The notes beneath the pieces were generated by a model. The model did no database searches, was not told the origin of the DNA, and saw nothing but the letters and a program-made list of their open reading frames with translations. From Bacteroidia bacterium (lineage in GTDB: Bacteria > Bacteroidota > Bacteroidia > J057), in assembly GCA_033391075.1 (NCBI GenBank), contig JAWPMV010000001.1, positions 7,006,001 through 7,070,000 on the forward strand: a stretch of DNA of 64,000 nucleotides, given 5' to 3'. The position numbers and the translations under genes were made by a program. Each line of letters begins with the position of its first letter. The first letter of the stretch is position 1. Below, in pieces: positions 26,301 through 34,346 of the stretch.

Positions 26301-26562
26301 TAAAAATGGCCAGGACGGCTGAACCTACGTATTGGTATAAATTTGATTCTGGAAGTAATTTTTTCGTGCCAAAGTAGGCTATTAGAGACATGCTTCCGAC
26401 TGCTATGGCTACCAACCAGGTGTCATAGACAAAGGCCATTAGTATCCCCAATACAAAACTCCCCAGCAAAAATTTCTGAAGGATGTTGTCTGAGCGTTCA
26501 TTGGTTGATACAAAGAGCGCCTTTTTTTGTTCGGCGCTTAATGTGAATTGTTCACGTTCCAT
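23374..26562 (-). CDS. Membrane hybrid sensor kinase: 6TM-GAF-coiled coil-HisKA-HATPase-REC-REC
   Basis: 1062 residues. About six transmembrane helices in 28-180, containing the ExHFF motif (E100, H102) and a His-His pair (131-132) that recur in five/six-helix receptor modules of some chemoreceptors and may bind metal or a small ligand. GAF about 265-410; long Glu/Gln coiled coil 412-505; HisKA H516 (FLANMSHELRTPLNS), HATPase with DRVRLEQIIKNLLSNACKF, DTGIGIP and GGTGLGL; two C-terminal receivers (VILDYNLPDMTGLD and ILMDIMMPEMDGFE). No Hpt, so phosphate must move through another protein. Start overlaps the DUF6436-type gene by 25 bp and its stop overlaps the CheR-type start, so the three genes are one transcript. 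Confidence 0.94.
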   Translation of the reverse strand: MEREQFTLSAEQKKALFVSTNERSDNILQKFLLGSFVLGILMAFVYDTWLVAIAVGSMSLIAYFGTKKLLPESNLYQYVGSAVLAIFMAQYIYQMHGLFEMHFFAFVACTLMITYSNWRLQLPLFVIIVVHHAAFAYMQFAGVDGIYFTQLPYMDLTTFIIHAGLAGLIISICGLWGYFSEKKIIHDGIRALRAEFVLSENLKIAHTIKEGDFDSEILINSQDPLSEALLEMRQFLKENVEREAAEKYSSQGVAQVSRLLADINTLGQEIGWEKYIEKILNLLSTHLNARQGTFFMLTEKEEEPMLQLLAGYAYEKRKFIKNKIPFGEGLIGQVALEQKYIIVKDLPDEYFLISSSLGSAHPKEVLAWPLIADQKLVGVVEFASFEGFEEKHFNFLEEASFRIASTLANAEAQEKTRRLLEESVALKVSLEENNQKLEAQADQLKESEQALRQQQENLLEANTELEAQTQELEVQKKALIEQNEEIESAKAELTQKAEELEASNTYKSEFLANMSHELRTPLNSILILANILADNKGERLNDKDVEHAQVIHKAGSDLLTLINDILDLSKIEAGKLDLLMEAVGFEEVAKDMEMMFEHVADKKGINFEIEIDEKLPNHFESDRVRLEQIIKNLLSNACKFTNKEGTVKLGIQLADSSANYKNESLRNTDRIVSFAVSDTGIGIPKEKQAKIFEAFSQADGSTSRKYGGTGLGLSICVQLSHLLGGEVQLESEEHKGSTFSLYLPLNAVSGEQNPRDEESLFKPVIPKSKNTDRSNSNILIVEDQELQNKALGQLLNRHNYHYSQTFNGQDTLTLLADEKTVNCVILDYNLPDMTGLDVLKEIRQMEGFQQIPVIIHTAEDLSLDIQQEINQYTRTIISKATQSSRRLIDEINLQLGYEQEEVEVIEKKAKPRKNVKAAKPKISKAKKVDTPSTDPGILKEKNVFLVDDDMRNIFAISAIMESNSIAVETALNGKEALEKLEKGLHPDIILMDIMMPEMDGFEAIQRIRKMEEFKSIPIIAITAKAMTEDRQNCLDAGADEYLSKPLDTVLLLERMKELLKKS

Positions 26563-27212
26563 AAAGAAGGAATTGTGTGTTCATTGTTAGACCAGAAAAA
26601 AAGCGATGATAGCGGGTCATTTACCTCTGGCAATTGACAACCGTAGGCCCGACTTGCATAAAAGTCCCAGACGGGAGCCTCATTTCCTCTCAGGAGAAGA
26701 TTTATGCTGATCTCGGCATAATTGCTACCCGGAAAGGTGCAGAATCTGGCTTTGTTGTAATTGCCCCGATAGTAAAGGGCCTGATTCGCATCGATGATAA
26801 CTGCCTGAGGGGAAGCATAAACTCCGGTTAGCAATGACCACTTTCCCTCTGTATCCTGGTGAACAGGAATATTTTTGCTCAATAATTTTCGTGTTCTTTC
26901 TTCCGAAGCTCCCTCCGGAATGATGATTCTGAAATCCAGTTCTTCTCCGAAGTTTTTTAACAAATACTTGAAGTGATTTGCATTGAAGCGAGAGCAGGGA
27001 CAATCGGGATTGAAAAAATGAAGAAACTGTGCTTTCTCTGGATTCCACTGGCTGCTAGATAAGGGCAGTTCTATACAACTACCTATAGCAACCTCTTCAT
27101 AATCATCAGGAATGGGAGTTGGCAGGCTATAACGTAACTCTTCCTGCCAGAATATGTAGATAATCCCAGTGAAGAGTAAAGCAAGCATCCCAAGTACGAA
27201 ACCTTTTCGCAT
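26538..27212 (-). CDS. Membrane-anchored thioredoxin-fold protein, DUF6436-like
   Basis: 224 residues. N-terminal membrane anchor (GFVLGMLALLFTGIIYIFW). The core AQFLHFFNPDCPCSRFNANHFKYLL matches the active site of DUF6436-type thioredoxin-fold proteins, where the motif is CxCS in place of CxxC; SPQAVIIDANQALYYRGNY is the cis-Pro and strand region, and a third Cys occurs in RFCTFPGSNYAEISINLLLRG. Exposed to the periplasm by the positive-inside rule (Arg-Lys before the helix). First gene of the signalling operon and overlapping the membrane kinase by 25 bp. It could supply a redox or thiol input to that kinase (inference from linkage). Confidence 0.72.
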   Translation of the reverse strand: MRKGFVLGMLALLFTGIIYIFWQEELRYSLPTPIPDDYEEVAIGSCIELPLSSSQWNPEKAQFLHFFNPDCPCSRFNANHFKYLLKNFGEELDFRIIIPEGASEERTRKLLSKNIPVHQDTEGKWSLLTGVYASPQAVIIDANQALYYRGNYNKARFCTFPGSNYAEISINLLLRGNEAPVWDFYASRAYGCQLPEVNDPLSSLFFWSNNEHTIPSLWNVNNSH

Positions 27213-27391
27213 GTATTACGCGGTTTGCAATAATACAATATGAGTAATATGCACCTCATAAATTGTACAAGCTGTGTTCCGATGTAACACGCGTAAGTTC
27301 TGTTAGCAAATTGCAAGCTTAGTAGTTCTGAATAGGAGATAGCTGTTGAAACTTCATTTGGCTCTAAGCGAAAGCCTGTATATTTTTAGTT

Positions 27392-30300
27392 ATGAAATCC
27401 GGGAACCTACTACACTACTTTTTCTTATGCTCCCTTATCGGTTTTACGCTAGGGTGTGAGTCTAAGAAGGAAAATAAATTTCCACTCTTTACCTATGCGG
27501 ATTCCCTGGATTTTCAGAATACCCAGAGTATGGAGCCTAAATTGATGGAAGGCTTTGAAGTTTCCTTATGGGCTCCGGAAAAACTATTGGCAGGTCCGGT
27601 CGGAATATCGATAGATCATGATGGAAGCGTTTACCTCTCTGAAACAGCAAGGCGAAAAAGTTCAGACATTGACATCCGGGCCCATCGGGATTGGATGACG
27701 GATGATCTGGGTTTATACAATATAGAAGCAACTCGCGACTTTCACCTAAACAAACTTGCCACCGAACTGAGTGATCAAAACGGCTGGCAGGAAGATTTGA
27801 ATCAGGATAGCATCCACGATTTTCGGGATTTAGAAGTGGAAAGCGAAAGGATTCGGGTGATACGAGACGAAGATGAAGATGGAAAAGCAGATGTGTCTCA
27901 TGTATTTGCTGAAGAATTCAGAGATATGCTGACTGGAGTAGCGGGAAGTGTCTTGGTACATGATGGAAAAGTCTACCTCACAGCTGCTCCCGATATGTGG
28001 CAATTAGAGGATACTGATGGAGACGGAGATTTTGACAAAAAACAATCGCTGAGTCATGGATATGGGATTCATATTGCTTTTGCCGGACACGATATGTCGG
28101 GCTTGACCCTGGGTCCCGATGGTAAGATCTATTGGTCTATAGGAGATATTGGGGTGAATACGAGTGATGCAAATGGAAAAAATTGGCCATATCCTCATGA
28201 GGGTGCAGTTATGCGAATCAATCCTGATGGGACAGAGTTTGAGGTATTTGCACATGGTCTCCGAAATCCCCAGGAACTGGCTTTCGACAAATACGGTAAT
28301 CTTATATCGGTTGATAATGATGGAGATCATCGGGGCGAAAGAGAGCGCTATGTTCATATACTGGAGGGCTCCGATACCGGCTGGCGTATTCACTGGCAAT
28401 TTGGCAAGTACAATGATCCCCAGAATGCTTACAAGATCTGGATGGATGAGAAACTCTATTTGCCTCAATTCCCCGGAAGACCTGCCTACGCATTACCACC
28501 ATTAGGACTTTCTCCAAATGGGCCTGCAGGATTGGCCTACAATCCCGGTACGGCCCTCAATGAAGACTGGGAGGGTTACTTTTTTGCCTCTTATTTCACC
28601 GGTTCTATAGCCAATTCCAAAATTGAAGCCTTTAAACTCAGTCCCAAAGGTGCCTCCTTCCAATTAGAGGATGAGAAATTTGTTATGAATGGTATACAAT
28701 CCACCGGAGTTAATTTTGGACCAGACGGGACTTTGTATATGGCTGATTGGCTGGAAGGCTATGCGAAAAAAGATATAGGTAGGGTATGGAAACTGGATAC
28801 AGAAAATAAGCATGCATTGCGTCAGCAAACCCAGGAAATTCTTGCCAAAGGTTTCGGCAAATTAGAACTAGAGGAGTTGGAAAAACTCATGGCACATCCG
28901 GATATGCGTATTCGTATGGAGGCTCAGTTTGAATTGGTAAAAAGGAAAGAGTCGACGACTTTGCATAAACTTCTGGATTCCCACGAAAACCAACTGGCTC
29001 GCATTCATGCCATTTGGGGCATTGGGCAGTTGGCCAGAAGAAATATTTCAGAGGCTGAGCCTCTGCTTTCCTACCTTGATGATGAAGATGCAGAAGTTCG
29101 GGCTCAGCTAGCTAAAGTTATCGGAGATGCCCGTTATACAGCTGCTTTCGATCCCTTACTTGAGCAGTTAAAAGATTCTTCTGCAAGGGCTCAATATTTT
29201 GCGGCTGAAGCTTTGGGGAAAATTGGGAAAGCCGAAGCTTTTCAAGGACTGATAGATTTATTGGGCCAAACCGGAGAAAATGATCCCCATTTGCGTCATG
29301 GAATTGTGTATGCGCTCTCTCGCATAGGCGTAGAGAAACAATTGGGAGAGCTTTCCTCTCATCCTTCTGAGGCAGTACGAGTAGGAGCAGTTGTCGCCTT
29401 ACGGGAAATGCGCTCTCCTCAATTGAGTCAATTCCTGAAAGATGATTCCTGGATGGTTATGAATGAAACTGCTCGAGCCATTTATGATGATCGATCTGTT
29501 GAGGAATCTCTTGAGGATTTAGCGGCGACTTTAGGGAAAAGTCCGGTCAAAACGGAAGCTTATGTCCGCAGAGCAATCAATGCAAACCTCAGGCTAGGAG
29601 GACTTGAGGCTGCCAATCGACTTCGAAACTTTATAGATGATAAAAGTAATGCTGATATACTCAGGGCAGATGCTGTTTGGGCCCTGGCATATTGGACAGA
29701 TATTCCGGTCTTGGATAGATTGGAAGGTATCTACCGAGAAACGGCTTCTCATTCCCCCAGTGAAATTCTGGCTGCTACGGAAGGATTAGCTGAAATGCTG
29801 ATGAAGGAAAAAGGAGATATGAAAATTGCTGGAATTGAAATGACAGGAAGGCTGGGAATGACGGAAAAGGATGCAATCTTATTTACGATAGGGACAGATA
29901 AGAAAGAAAGCAATGAAGTCAGGGGAGCAAGCTTGCGTTCCCTGATTCGGATGAAAAGTCCCCGAGCAGAATCAGCGATAGAAATGGCTTTGGCTGATAG
30001 AGAGGAAAGTCTGAGAAAAGAGGCTCAAAGCCTGATCAATGAATTGGAAATCAAAGAGTCAGAGAAACTGGCGCTTCTGGCGAAAGCACTGGAGTTTGGT
30101 AGTACAGGCGAAAGACAAACCATTTTTAAGGGCCTCGGTAAAATTCATACAGAGGATGCCCTGCAATTAATTGCCAGTTGGATGGATAAATTGGAGGCAG
30201 GAGAAGTTGCGGATGAAATTCAATTGGATGTCCTGGATGCAGCTATTGCGCAGGAAAATAAGGAATTGGGCCAAAGGGTTAAAACATATTATGAAAGCCT

Positions 30301-30631
30301 GAATGCGCAGGATGATTTGGGCGAATTTCGGGTGAGTTTAAAAGGAGGCAATGCTCGGAATGGGGGCCGTATTTTCTACATCCACGAAAGCGCCCAATGT
30401 ATGCGTTGCCATCAATTGGAAGGGGATGCTGTATTGGCAGGACCGGGTTTAGGAGGGATTGCTTCTAAACTCAATCGCCAGCAATTGCTGGAAGCTTTGG
30501 TCCTCCCCAGCAAGAGAATTTCTCCCGGCTATGGAAAAGAAGGTCTGCCATCCGCGATGATTCCCATGCAAAATTTCCTCAATAAAAATGAGATCCGTGA
30601 TGTGGTCGAATTTTTAAATAGCCTGAAATAA
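27392..30631 (+). CDS. PVC-type beta-propeller / HEAT / cytochrome c lipoprotein
   Basis: 1079 residues. Lipoprotein signal with Cys22 (IGFTLGC). A PQQ/SGDH-like beta-propeller spans about 45-460 (GFEVSLWAPEKLLAGPVGISIDHDGSVYLSE; GLRNPQELAFDKYGNLISVDNDGD; STGVNFGPDGTLYMADW). HEAT/armadillo repeats follow from about 485 to 930 (PDMRIRMEAQFELVKR; DEDAEVRAQLAKVIGDAR). A C-terminal monoheme c-type cytochrome domain carries CMRCH (C1003, C1006, H1007). This is the architecture of Pirellula/Verrucomicrobium-type putative membrane-bound dehydrogenases, thought to oxidise sugars or alcohols at the envelope and pass electrons to cytochromes. Substrate unknown. The heme attachment places it in the periplasm or on the outer membrane. 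Divergent from the signalling operon, 179 bp apart. Confidence 0.85.
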   Translation: MKSGNLLHYFFLCSLIGFTLGCESKKENKFPLFTYADSLDFQNTQSMEPKLMEGFEVSLWAPEKLLAGPVGISIDHDGSVYLSETARRKSSDIDIRAHRDWMTDDLGLYNIEATRDFHLNKLATELSDQNGWQEDLNQDSIHDFRDLEVESERIRVIRDEDEDGKADVSHVFAEEFRDMLTGVAGSVLVHDGKVYLTAAPDMWQLEDTDGDGDFDKKQSLSHGYGIHIAFAGHDMSGLTLGPDGKIYWSIGDIGVNTSDANGKNWPYPHEGAVMRINPDGTEFEVFAHGLRNPQELAFDKYGNLISVDNDGDHRGERERYVHILEGSDTGWRIHWQFGKYNDPQNAYKIWMDEKLYLPQFPGRPAYALPPLGLSPNGPAGLAYNPGTALNEDWEGYFFASYFTGSIANSKIEAFKLSPKGASFQLEDEKFVMNGIQSTGVNFGPDGTLYMADWLEGYAKKDIGRVWKLDTENKHALRQQTQEILAKGFGKLELEELEKLMAHPDMRIRMEAQFELVKRKESTTLHKLLDSHENQLARIHAIWGIGQLARRNISEAEPLLSYLDDEDAEVRAQLAKVIGDARYTAAFDPLLEQLKDSSARAQYFAAEALGKIGKAEAFQGLIDLLGQTGENDPHLRHGIVYALSRIGVEKQLGELSSHPSEAVRVGAVVALREMRSPQLSQFLKDDSWMVMNETARAIYDDRSVEESLEDLAATLGKSPVKTEAYVRRAINANLRLGGLEAANRLRNFIDDKSNADILRADAVWALAYWTDIPVLDRLEGIYRETASHSPSEILAATEGLAEMLMKEKGDMKIAGIEMTGRLGMTEKDAILFTIGTDKKESNEVRGASLRSLIRMKSPRAESAIEMALADREESLRKEAQSLINELEIKESEKLALLAKALEFGSTGERQTIFKGLGKIHTEDALQLIASWMDKLEAGEVADEIQLDVLDAAIAQENKELGQRVKTYYESLNAQDDLGEFRVSLKGGNARNGGRIFYIHESAQCMRCHQLEGDAVLAGPGLGGIASKLNRQQLLEALVLPSKRISPGYGKEGLPSAMIPMQNFLNKNEIRDVVEFLNSLK

Positions 30632-30729
30632 ATATTAGCTACTGGTCGATTGCCAAAATATCCCTAATTTTGCCCTCCTTCATGGCCGGAAAATTGGGAA
30701 ATGCATCCATGAAAAACCTGGGAAATAAT

Positions 30730-31521
30730 ATGTTTAAAATCCTGCTCATACTTTTTGTCCTTTATGGACTCCTGGTCGCATTATCCTATCTTTTTCAGGA
30801 CAAAATGGTCTTTCTCCCCACCAAATTGAAAGCCCAATATGCATTTAGCTTTGAAGAAAATTTTGAAGAAATCGTCCTGGATAGATCCGGCGAAAAATTA
30901 AGTGGCGTTTACTTTACCCAGCCTGATACCAGCCGAGGATTGATCCTGTATTTTCATGGAAATGCAGATGATCTCCAGCGATGGGGAAATTATGCGGTAG
31001 ATTTTACCCGTTTGGGATACGAAGTAATGATGATCGACTATCCGGGCTATGGGAAAAGTGAGGGTAAGCCTACGGAGGAAAATTTCTATGAAAGTGCCGT
31101 CATTGCCTATGAGTGGGCACATGCCAAATATGCCCCTGAAGATATCATCATTTATGGACGGTCCATTGGTTCAGGGCCGGCAAGCTATCTTGCTAGTCAG
31201 AAAGATGCAGGATTACTGATCCTGGAAACTCCTTTCTTTAGCATGAGAGATGTGATCAATCGACGCTTTCGGCTATTCTTCCCTTATCAATTAAAATATC
31301 ACTTCCCGGTTTTTGAGTACCTGCAAAAGCGAAAAATGGAAGAAGCCCATATTTTCCAGGGAACTGATGATGAAACGGTTCCATATGCCTCTGCAATTAA
31401 GCTCCGACCTTTTCTGCCCGATAATTCCCATTTTATTACCATAGAAGGAGGAAGGCATAAAAATCTGGCCGAATTTGAGGAGTTTCATCTGGGACTTCGG
31501 AAAATATTGCTTAAGGAATAA
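30730..31521 (+). CDS. Membrane-anchored alpha/beta hydrolase (Bem46/ABHD-like), copy 1
   Basis: 263 residues from the ATG at 30730, chosen because the paralogue at 31569 aligns there; ATGs at 30709 and 30682 and a TTG at 30670 are open upstream. N-terminal membrane helix (KILLILFVLYGLLVALSYLF), then the hydrolase fold: oxyanion loop LYFHGN, MIDYPGYGKSEGKP, nucleophile elbow GRSIGSG, Asp in GTDDETVP and His in GGRHKNL complete the triad. Probable serine esterase or lipase of the inner membrane; substrate unknown. Starts 98 bp after the PVC-type gene and 47 bp before its paralogue. Confidence 0.83.
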   Translation: MFKILLILFVLYGLLVALSYLFQDKMVFLPTKLKAQYAFSFEENFEEIVLDRSGEKLSGVYFTQPDTSRGLILYFHGNADDLQRWGNYAVDFTRLGYEVMMIDYPGYGKSEGKPTEENFYESAVIAYEWAHAKYAPEDIIIYGRSIGSGPASYLASQKDAGLLILETPFFSMRDVINRRFRLFFPYQLKYHFPVFEYLQKRKMEEAHIFQGTDDETVPYASAIKLRPFLPDNSHFITIEGGRHKNLAEFEEFHLGLRKILLKE

Positions 31522-31568
31522 AGCTCTTATCCCTATTTTTCCTAAATTCATTGGAGATATAAAGAAGC

Positions 31569-32399
31569 ATGGACTGGATAATGACTACTCTACTTATTAT
31601 AGGAGGTATTTACCTTCTGCTCTGTGCTTTCTTTTATTTCTTCCAACATCTCTTTTTCTTCCGTCCTGAAATTCTTCCCAGCGGCTTTTCCTATAAATAT
31701 CCCTTCGATTTTGAAGAACATACTTTCGACATGGAGGATGGGGGAAGCGTCAATAGCATTTATTTTAAAGTGCCTAATAGTCGAGGGGTTGTTTATTATT
31801 TAAAAGGCAATTCCAAGAGCATCAAAGGCTGGGGAAAATTCGCCAAGGATTTTCTGGGCAATGGATTTGATTTTTTTATGTTGGATTACAGAGGATTCGG
31901 AAAGAGTAGGGGAAAGCGTTCAGAACGGATACTATTCAATGATGCCCAGCATTTATATAAGTGGCTGACTGAACATTATAGAGAAGATCAGATCATTGTC
32001 TATGGTCGGTCTCTGGGGAGTGGAATAGGAGCAAGGGTTGCCTCATGGAATCGCCCCAATATGCTGATCCTGGATTCTCCCTATTACAATTTTATCCATA
32101 ATATGAGTCGCTATGGATTTTATCTGCCTTTAAAGTGGATTCTGAGATACCGACTCCGTACGGACCAATTTATCAAATCCATGAAGTGCCCCGTGCATAT
32201 CATTCATGGAACGAAAGATTGGCTCATTCCCATTTCCAATAGCAAAAAGCTTCAGGCTTTGGACCCGGAAAAAGTCAGCCTATACGAAGTGGAAGGAGCC
32301 GGCCATAATAATCTTCCTGACTTTGGAGAGTACCATCAATTGCTCTACGACCTGATGGATAAGGCTTTCAAAGGCGAAAAAGTTACCTATAATAATTAA
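31569..32399 (+). CDS. Membrane-anchored alpha/beta hydrolase (Bem46/ABHD-like), copy 2
   Basis: 276 residues, tandem paralogue of the preceding gene (same helix-then-hydrolase layout, shared blocks FFQHLFFFRP versus LFQDKMVFLP and WGKFAKDFLGNGFDFFMLDY versus WGNYAVDFTRLGYEVMMIDY). N-terminal helix MTTLLIIGGIYLLLCAFFYF. Nucleophile GRSLGSG, Asp in GTKDWLIP and His in GAGHNNL are kept, but the oxyanion HGN of copy 1 reads KGN (YYLKGN). This should alter or abolish hydrolysis, so copy 2 may have a different role. Followed after 20 bp by the acyl-CoA synthetase, with which it is probably co-transcribed. Confidence 0.83.
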   Translation: MDWIMTTLLIIGGIYLLLCAFFYFFQHLFFFRPEILPSGFSYKYPFDFEEHTFDMEDGGSVNSIYFKVPNSRGVVYYLKGNSKSIKGWGKFAKDFLGNGFDFFMLDYRGFGKSRGKRSERILFNDAQHLYKWLTEHYREDQIIVYGRSLGSGIGARVASWNRPNMLILDSPYYNFIHNMSRYGFYLPLKWILRYRLRTDQFIKSMKCPVHIIHGTKDWLIPISNSKKLQALDPEKVSLYEVEGAGHNNLPDFGEYHQLLYDLMDKAFKGEKVTYNN

Positions 32400-32419
32400 C
32401 CTCACTTAAGCTAGCTGCT

Positions 32420-34195
32420 TTGAACTGGACCCGCACATTTGAAGTACTTTCTTTTCAATCCACCCACTGCCCAAATTCGCAGGCTTTATTGTCACGGAAA
32501 AAGAAAGGCAAGTGGAAAGCCTTAAGTACGGAGGAGTGTTTGAAGAAAAGAGATCGATACAGTGCAGCTCTTTTGGGCCTGGGATTGAAGAAAGGAGATC
32601 GGATGATCATTGTGCCGGAATTGGCTAGTGTAAAATGGGTATTGCTCGATATGGCTGCCCAACAAATAGGCGTGATCGTAGTTCCTGTGCATGTAACCTT
32701 CACTCCAGATCAGTTTGATCATGTCGCTCAGGAAACGGAAGCCAAGGTTGCTTTTTTTTCCCATGAAGAAGATCGGAAAAGATTGCTGGGAGAAAATGGG
32801 AGGAAGATGAAAAGTTATGTAGCACATGGCAAAAAGTCTCAGGAAAATAGCCTGGCTTTTCTTGCTTCTATTGCGGAGGATATAGAGGAAGAGCTGTTAG
32901 AAGAACTTCGCGCAGAAATAGAAAAAGATGACCTTTCCTGCATCCTCTACACTTCAGGCACAACCGGAGTTCCCAAAGGCGTCATGTTGACCCACGACAA
33001 TATTGTTTCCAATGTCAAGGCTGCATTGACGCTTCTTCCAATAGCACATTTAAAAAGATGCCTGAGTTTCCTTCCTTATAGTCATATTTTCGAACGAACT
33101 ACCATCTATGGATATATAGCCTCAGGTGCGACTTTGTATCTCCCTGCAGATCGGGACGCACTTTTATTTGCCTTTAAAGAAGCGAGGCCTCACTATTTTA
33201 CAGCTGTTCCCCGAATTTTAGAGAAAATGGTCGAAACCATCCAGGTTTGGAAAGCTGAGCAAAATGTCCTGATCCGAAAGACTGTGGACTGGGCTATTGA
33301 GATTGGAAAAAATTATAAAGAAGGAGCGCGCGTCAGGCCGTTTTTCTGGATGCAAAGGCAATTGGCCAAGCTTTTGGTTTTTCGAAGATTTCGGCATGTG
33401 AGTGGAGGGCATGTAGAAGCCATATTTACAGGTGCTGCTTATCTTCAACCGGATATAAGCCGGATTTATTCTGCTGCCGGAATAAAGGTTCGTGAAGGCT
33501 ATGGAATGACCGAAGCTTCTCCCATCATTACTATGAATCGTTTCAGTCCGGGCATGTTTAAATTGGGAACCGTAGGGCTGCCTATTCCCGGAGTAGAAGT
33601 TAAAATTGATGATCCGGATGAGGAAGGAGAAGGAGAGATTTTGGTGAAAGGCCCCAATGTGATGAAGGGCTACTATAAACGACCGGAAGAAACGGCACGT
33701 GTCCTTTCAGAGGATGGATGGCTTAGAACCGGAGATGTAGGCAAAATTGTCAAAAGAGGCTTCCTCAAAATTACAGACAGGCGCAAGGATATATTCAAAA
33801 CTTCGGCGGGCAAATACATTGCTCCTCTGGTACTGGAAAATCATATACAGCGATCCGATTTTATTGAGCAAAGCATGATCGTGGGTTTTCAACGCCCTTT
33901 TCTTACGGCATTGATAAAACCCAATTTCGAAATGCTACGTTATTGGGCTTCTGAGCACCAGATCCACTGGACCAGCCCTGAGTATATGGTCCTCAATATA
34001 AAGATCAAGGGAAAGATTCAGGAAGAGGTCGATAGGCTCAATGAGAATCTTCCCAATTTCCAGAAGATCAGAAAATTTCACCTCTTTCATCAGGAACTTA
34101 CGCCTGAATCCGGTCTCCTCACCAATACCCTCAAGTTGATGCGACAAAGGATTATAGATCGTTTTGGCAAGGACATCGATGGGATGTACAAGTAA
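32420..34195 (+). CDS. AMP-forming long-chain acyl-CoA synthetase (FadD-like), TTG start
   Basis: 591 residues. Adenylate-forming enzyme: P-loop SCILYTSGTTGVPKGVMLTH, substrate motif GYGMTEASP, GWLRTGDVG and hinge/catalytic region KDIFKTSAGKYIAPL containing the C-terminal lysine. Activates fatty acids to acyl-CoA via acyl-adenylate. The start is TTG at 32420: the preceding in-frame codons hold no ATG, and the first residues (NWTRTFEVLSFQSTHCPNSQALL) match the conserved N-terminus of the Bacteroidota FadD-like group. Follows the hydrolase by 20 bp. Together with two lipase-like hydrolases this suggests a lipid-uptake unit (inference). Confidence 0.9.
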   Translation: MNWTRTFEVLSFQSTHCPNSQALLSRKKKGKWKALSTEECLKKRDRYSAALLGLGLKKGDRMIIVPELASVKWVLLDMAAQQIGVIVVPVHVTFTPDQFDHVAQETEAKVAFFSHEEDRKRLLGENGRKMKSYVAHGKKSQENSLAFLASIAEDIEEELLEELRAEIEKDDLSCILYTSGTTGVPKGVMLTHDNIVSNVKAALTLLPIAHLKRCLSFLPYSHIFERTTIYGYIASGATLYLPADRDALLFAFKEARPHYFTAVPRILEKMVETIQVWKAEQNVLIRKTVDWAIEIGKNYKEGARVRPFFWMQRQLAKLLVFRRFRHVSGGHVEAIFTGAAYLQPDISRIYSAAGIKVREGYGMTEASPIITMNRFSPGMFKLGTVGLPIPGVEVKIDDPDEEGEGEILVKGPNVMKGYYKRPEETARVLSEDGWLRTGDVGKIVKRGFLKITDRRKDIFKTSAGKYIAPLVLENHIQRSDFIEQSMIVGFQRPFLTALIKPNFEMLRYWASEHQIHWTSPEYMVLNIKIKGKIQEEVDRLNENLPNFQKIRKFHLFHQELTPESGLLTNTLKLMRQRIIDRFGKDIDGMYK

Positions 34196-34346
34196 AGCGG
34201 GAAATTGCTAGTTTGGGATTGAGTTGGAAAGGAATGAAGAACAAGAACCGAGAATTGGAAAATTGAGCTGGAATAATCCGGATAAAAGGCTTGATTTATC
34301 CTTGTTAATGCTAGCCTTTCCATCCCTACATTTAATTTACCTAAAC

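Noticed and set aside
27357-27388. TTTG-N20-TATTTTTA, near a Bacteroidota promoter
   Set aside because: It ends only 3 bp before the ATG of the lipoprotein gene, so transcription would start within the gene.
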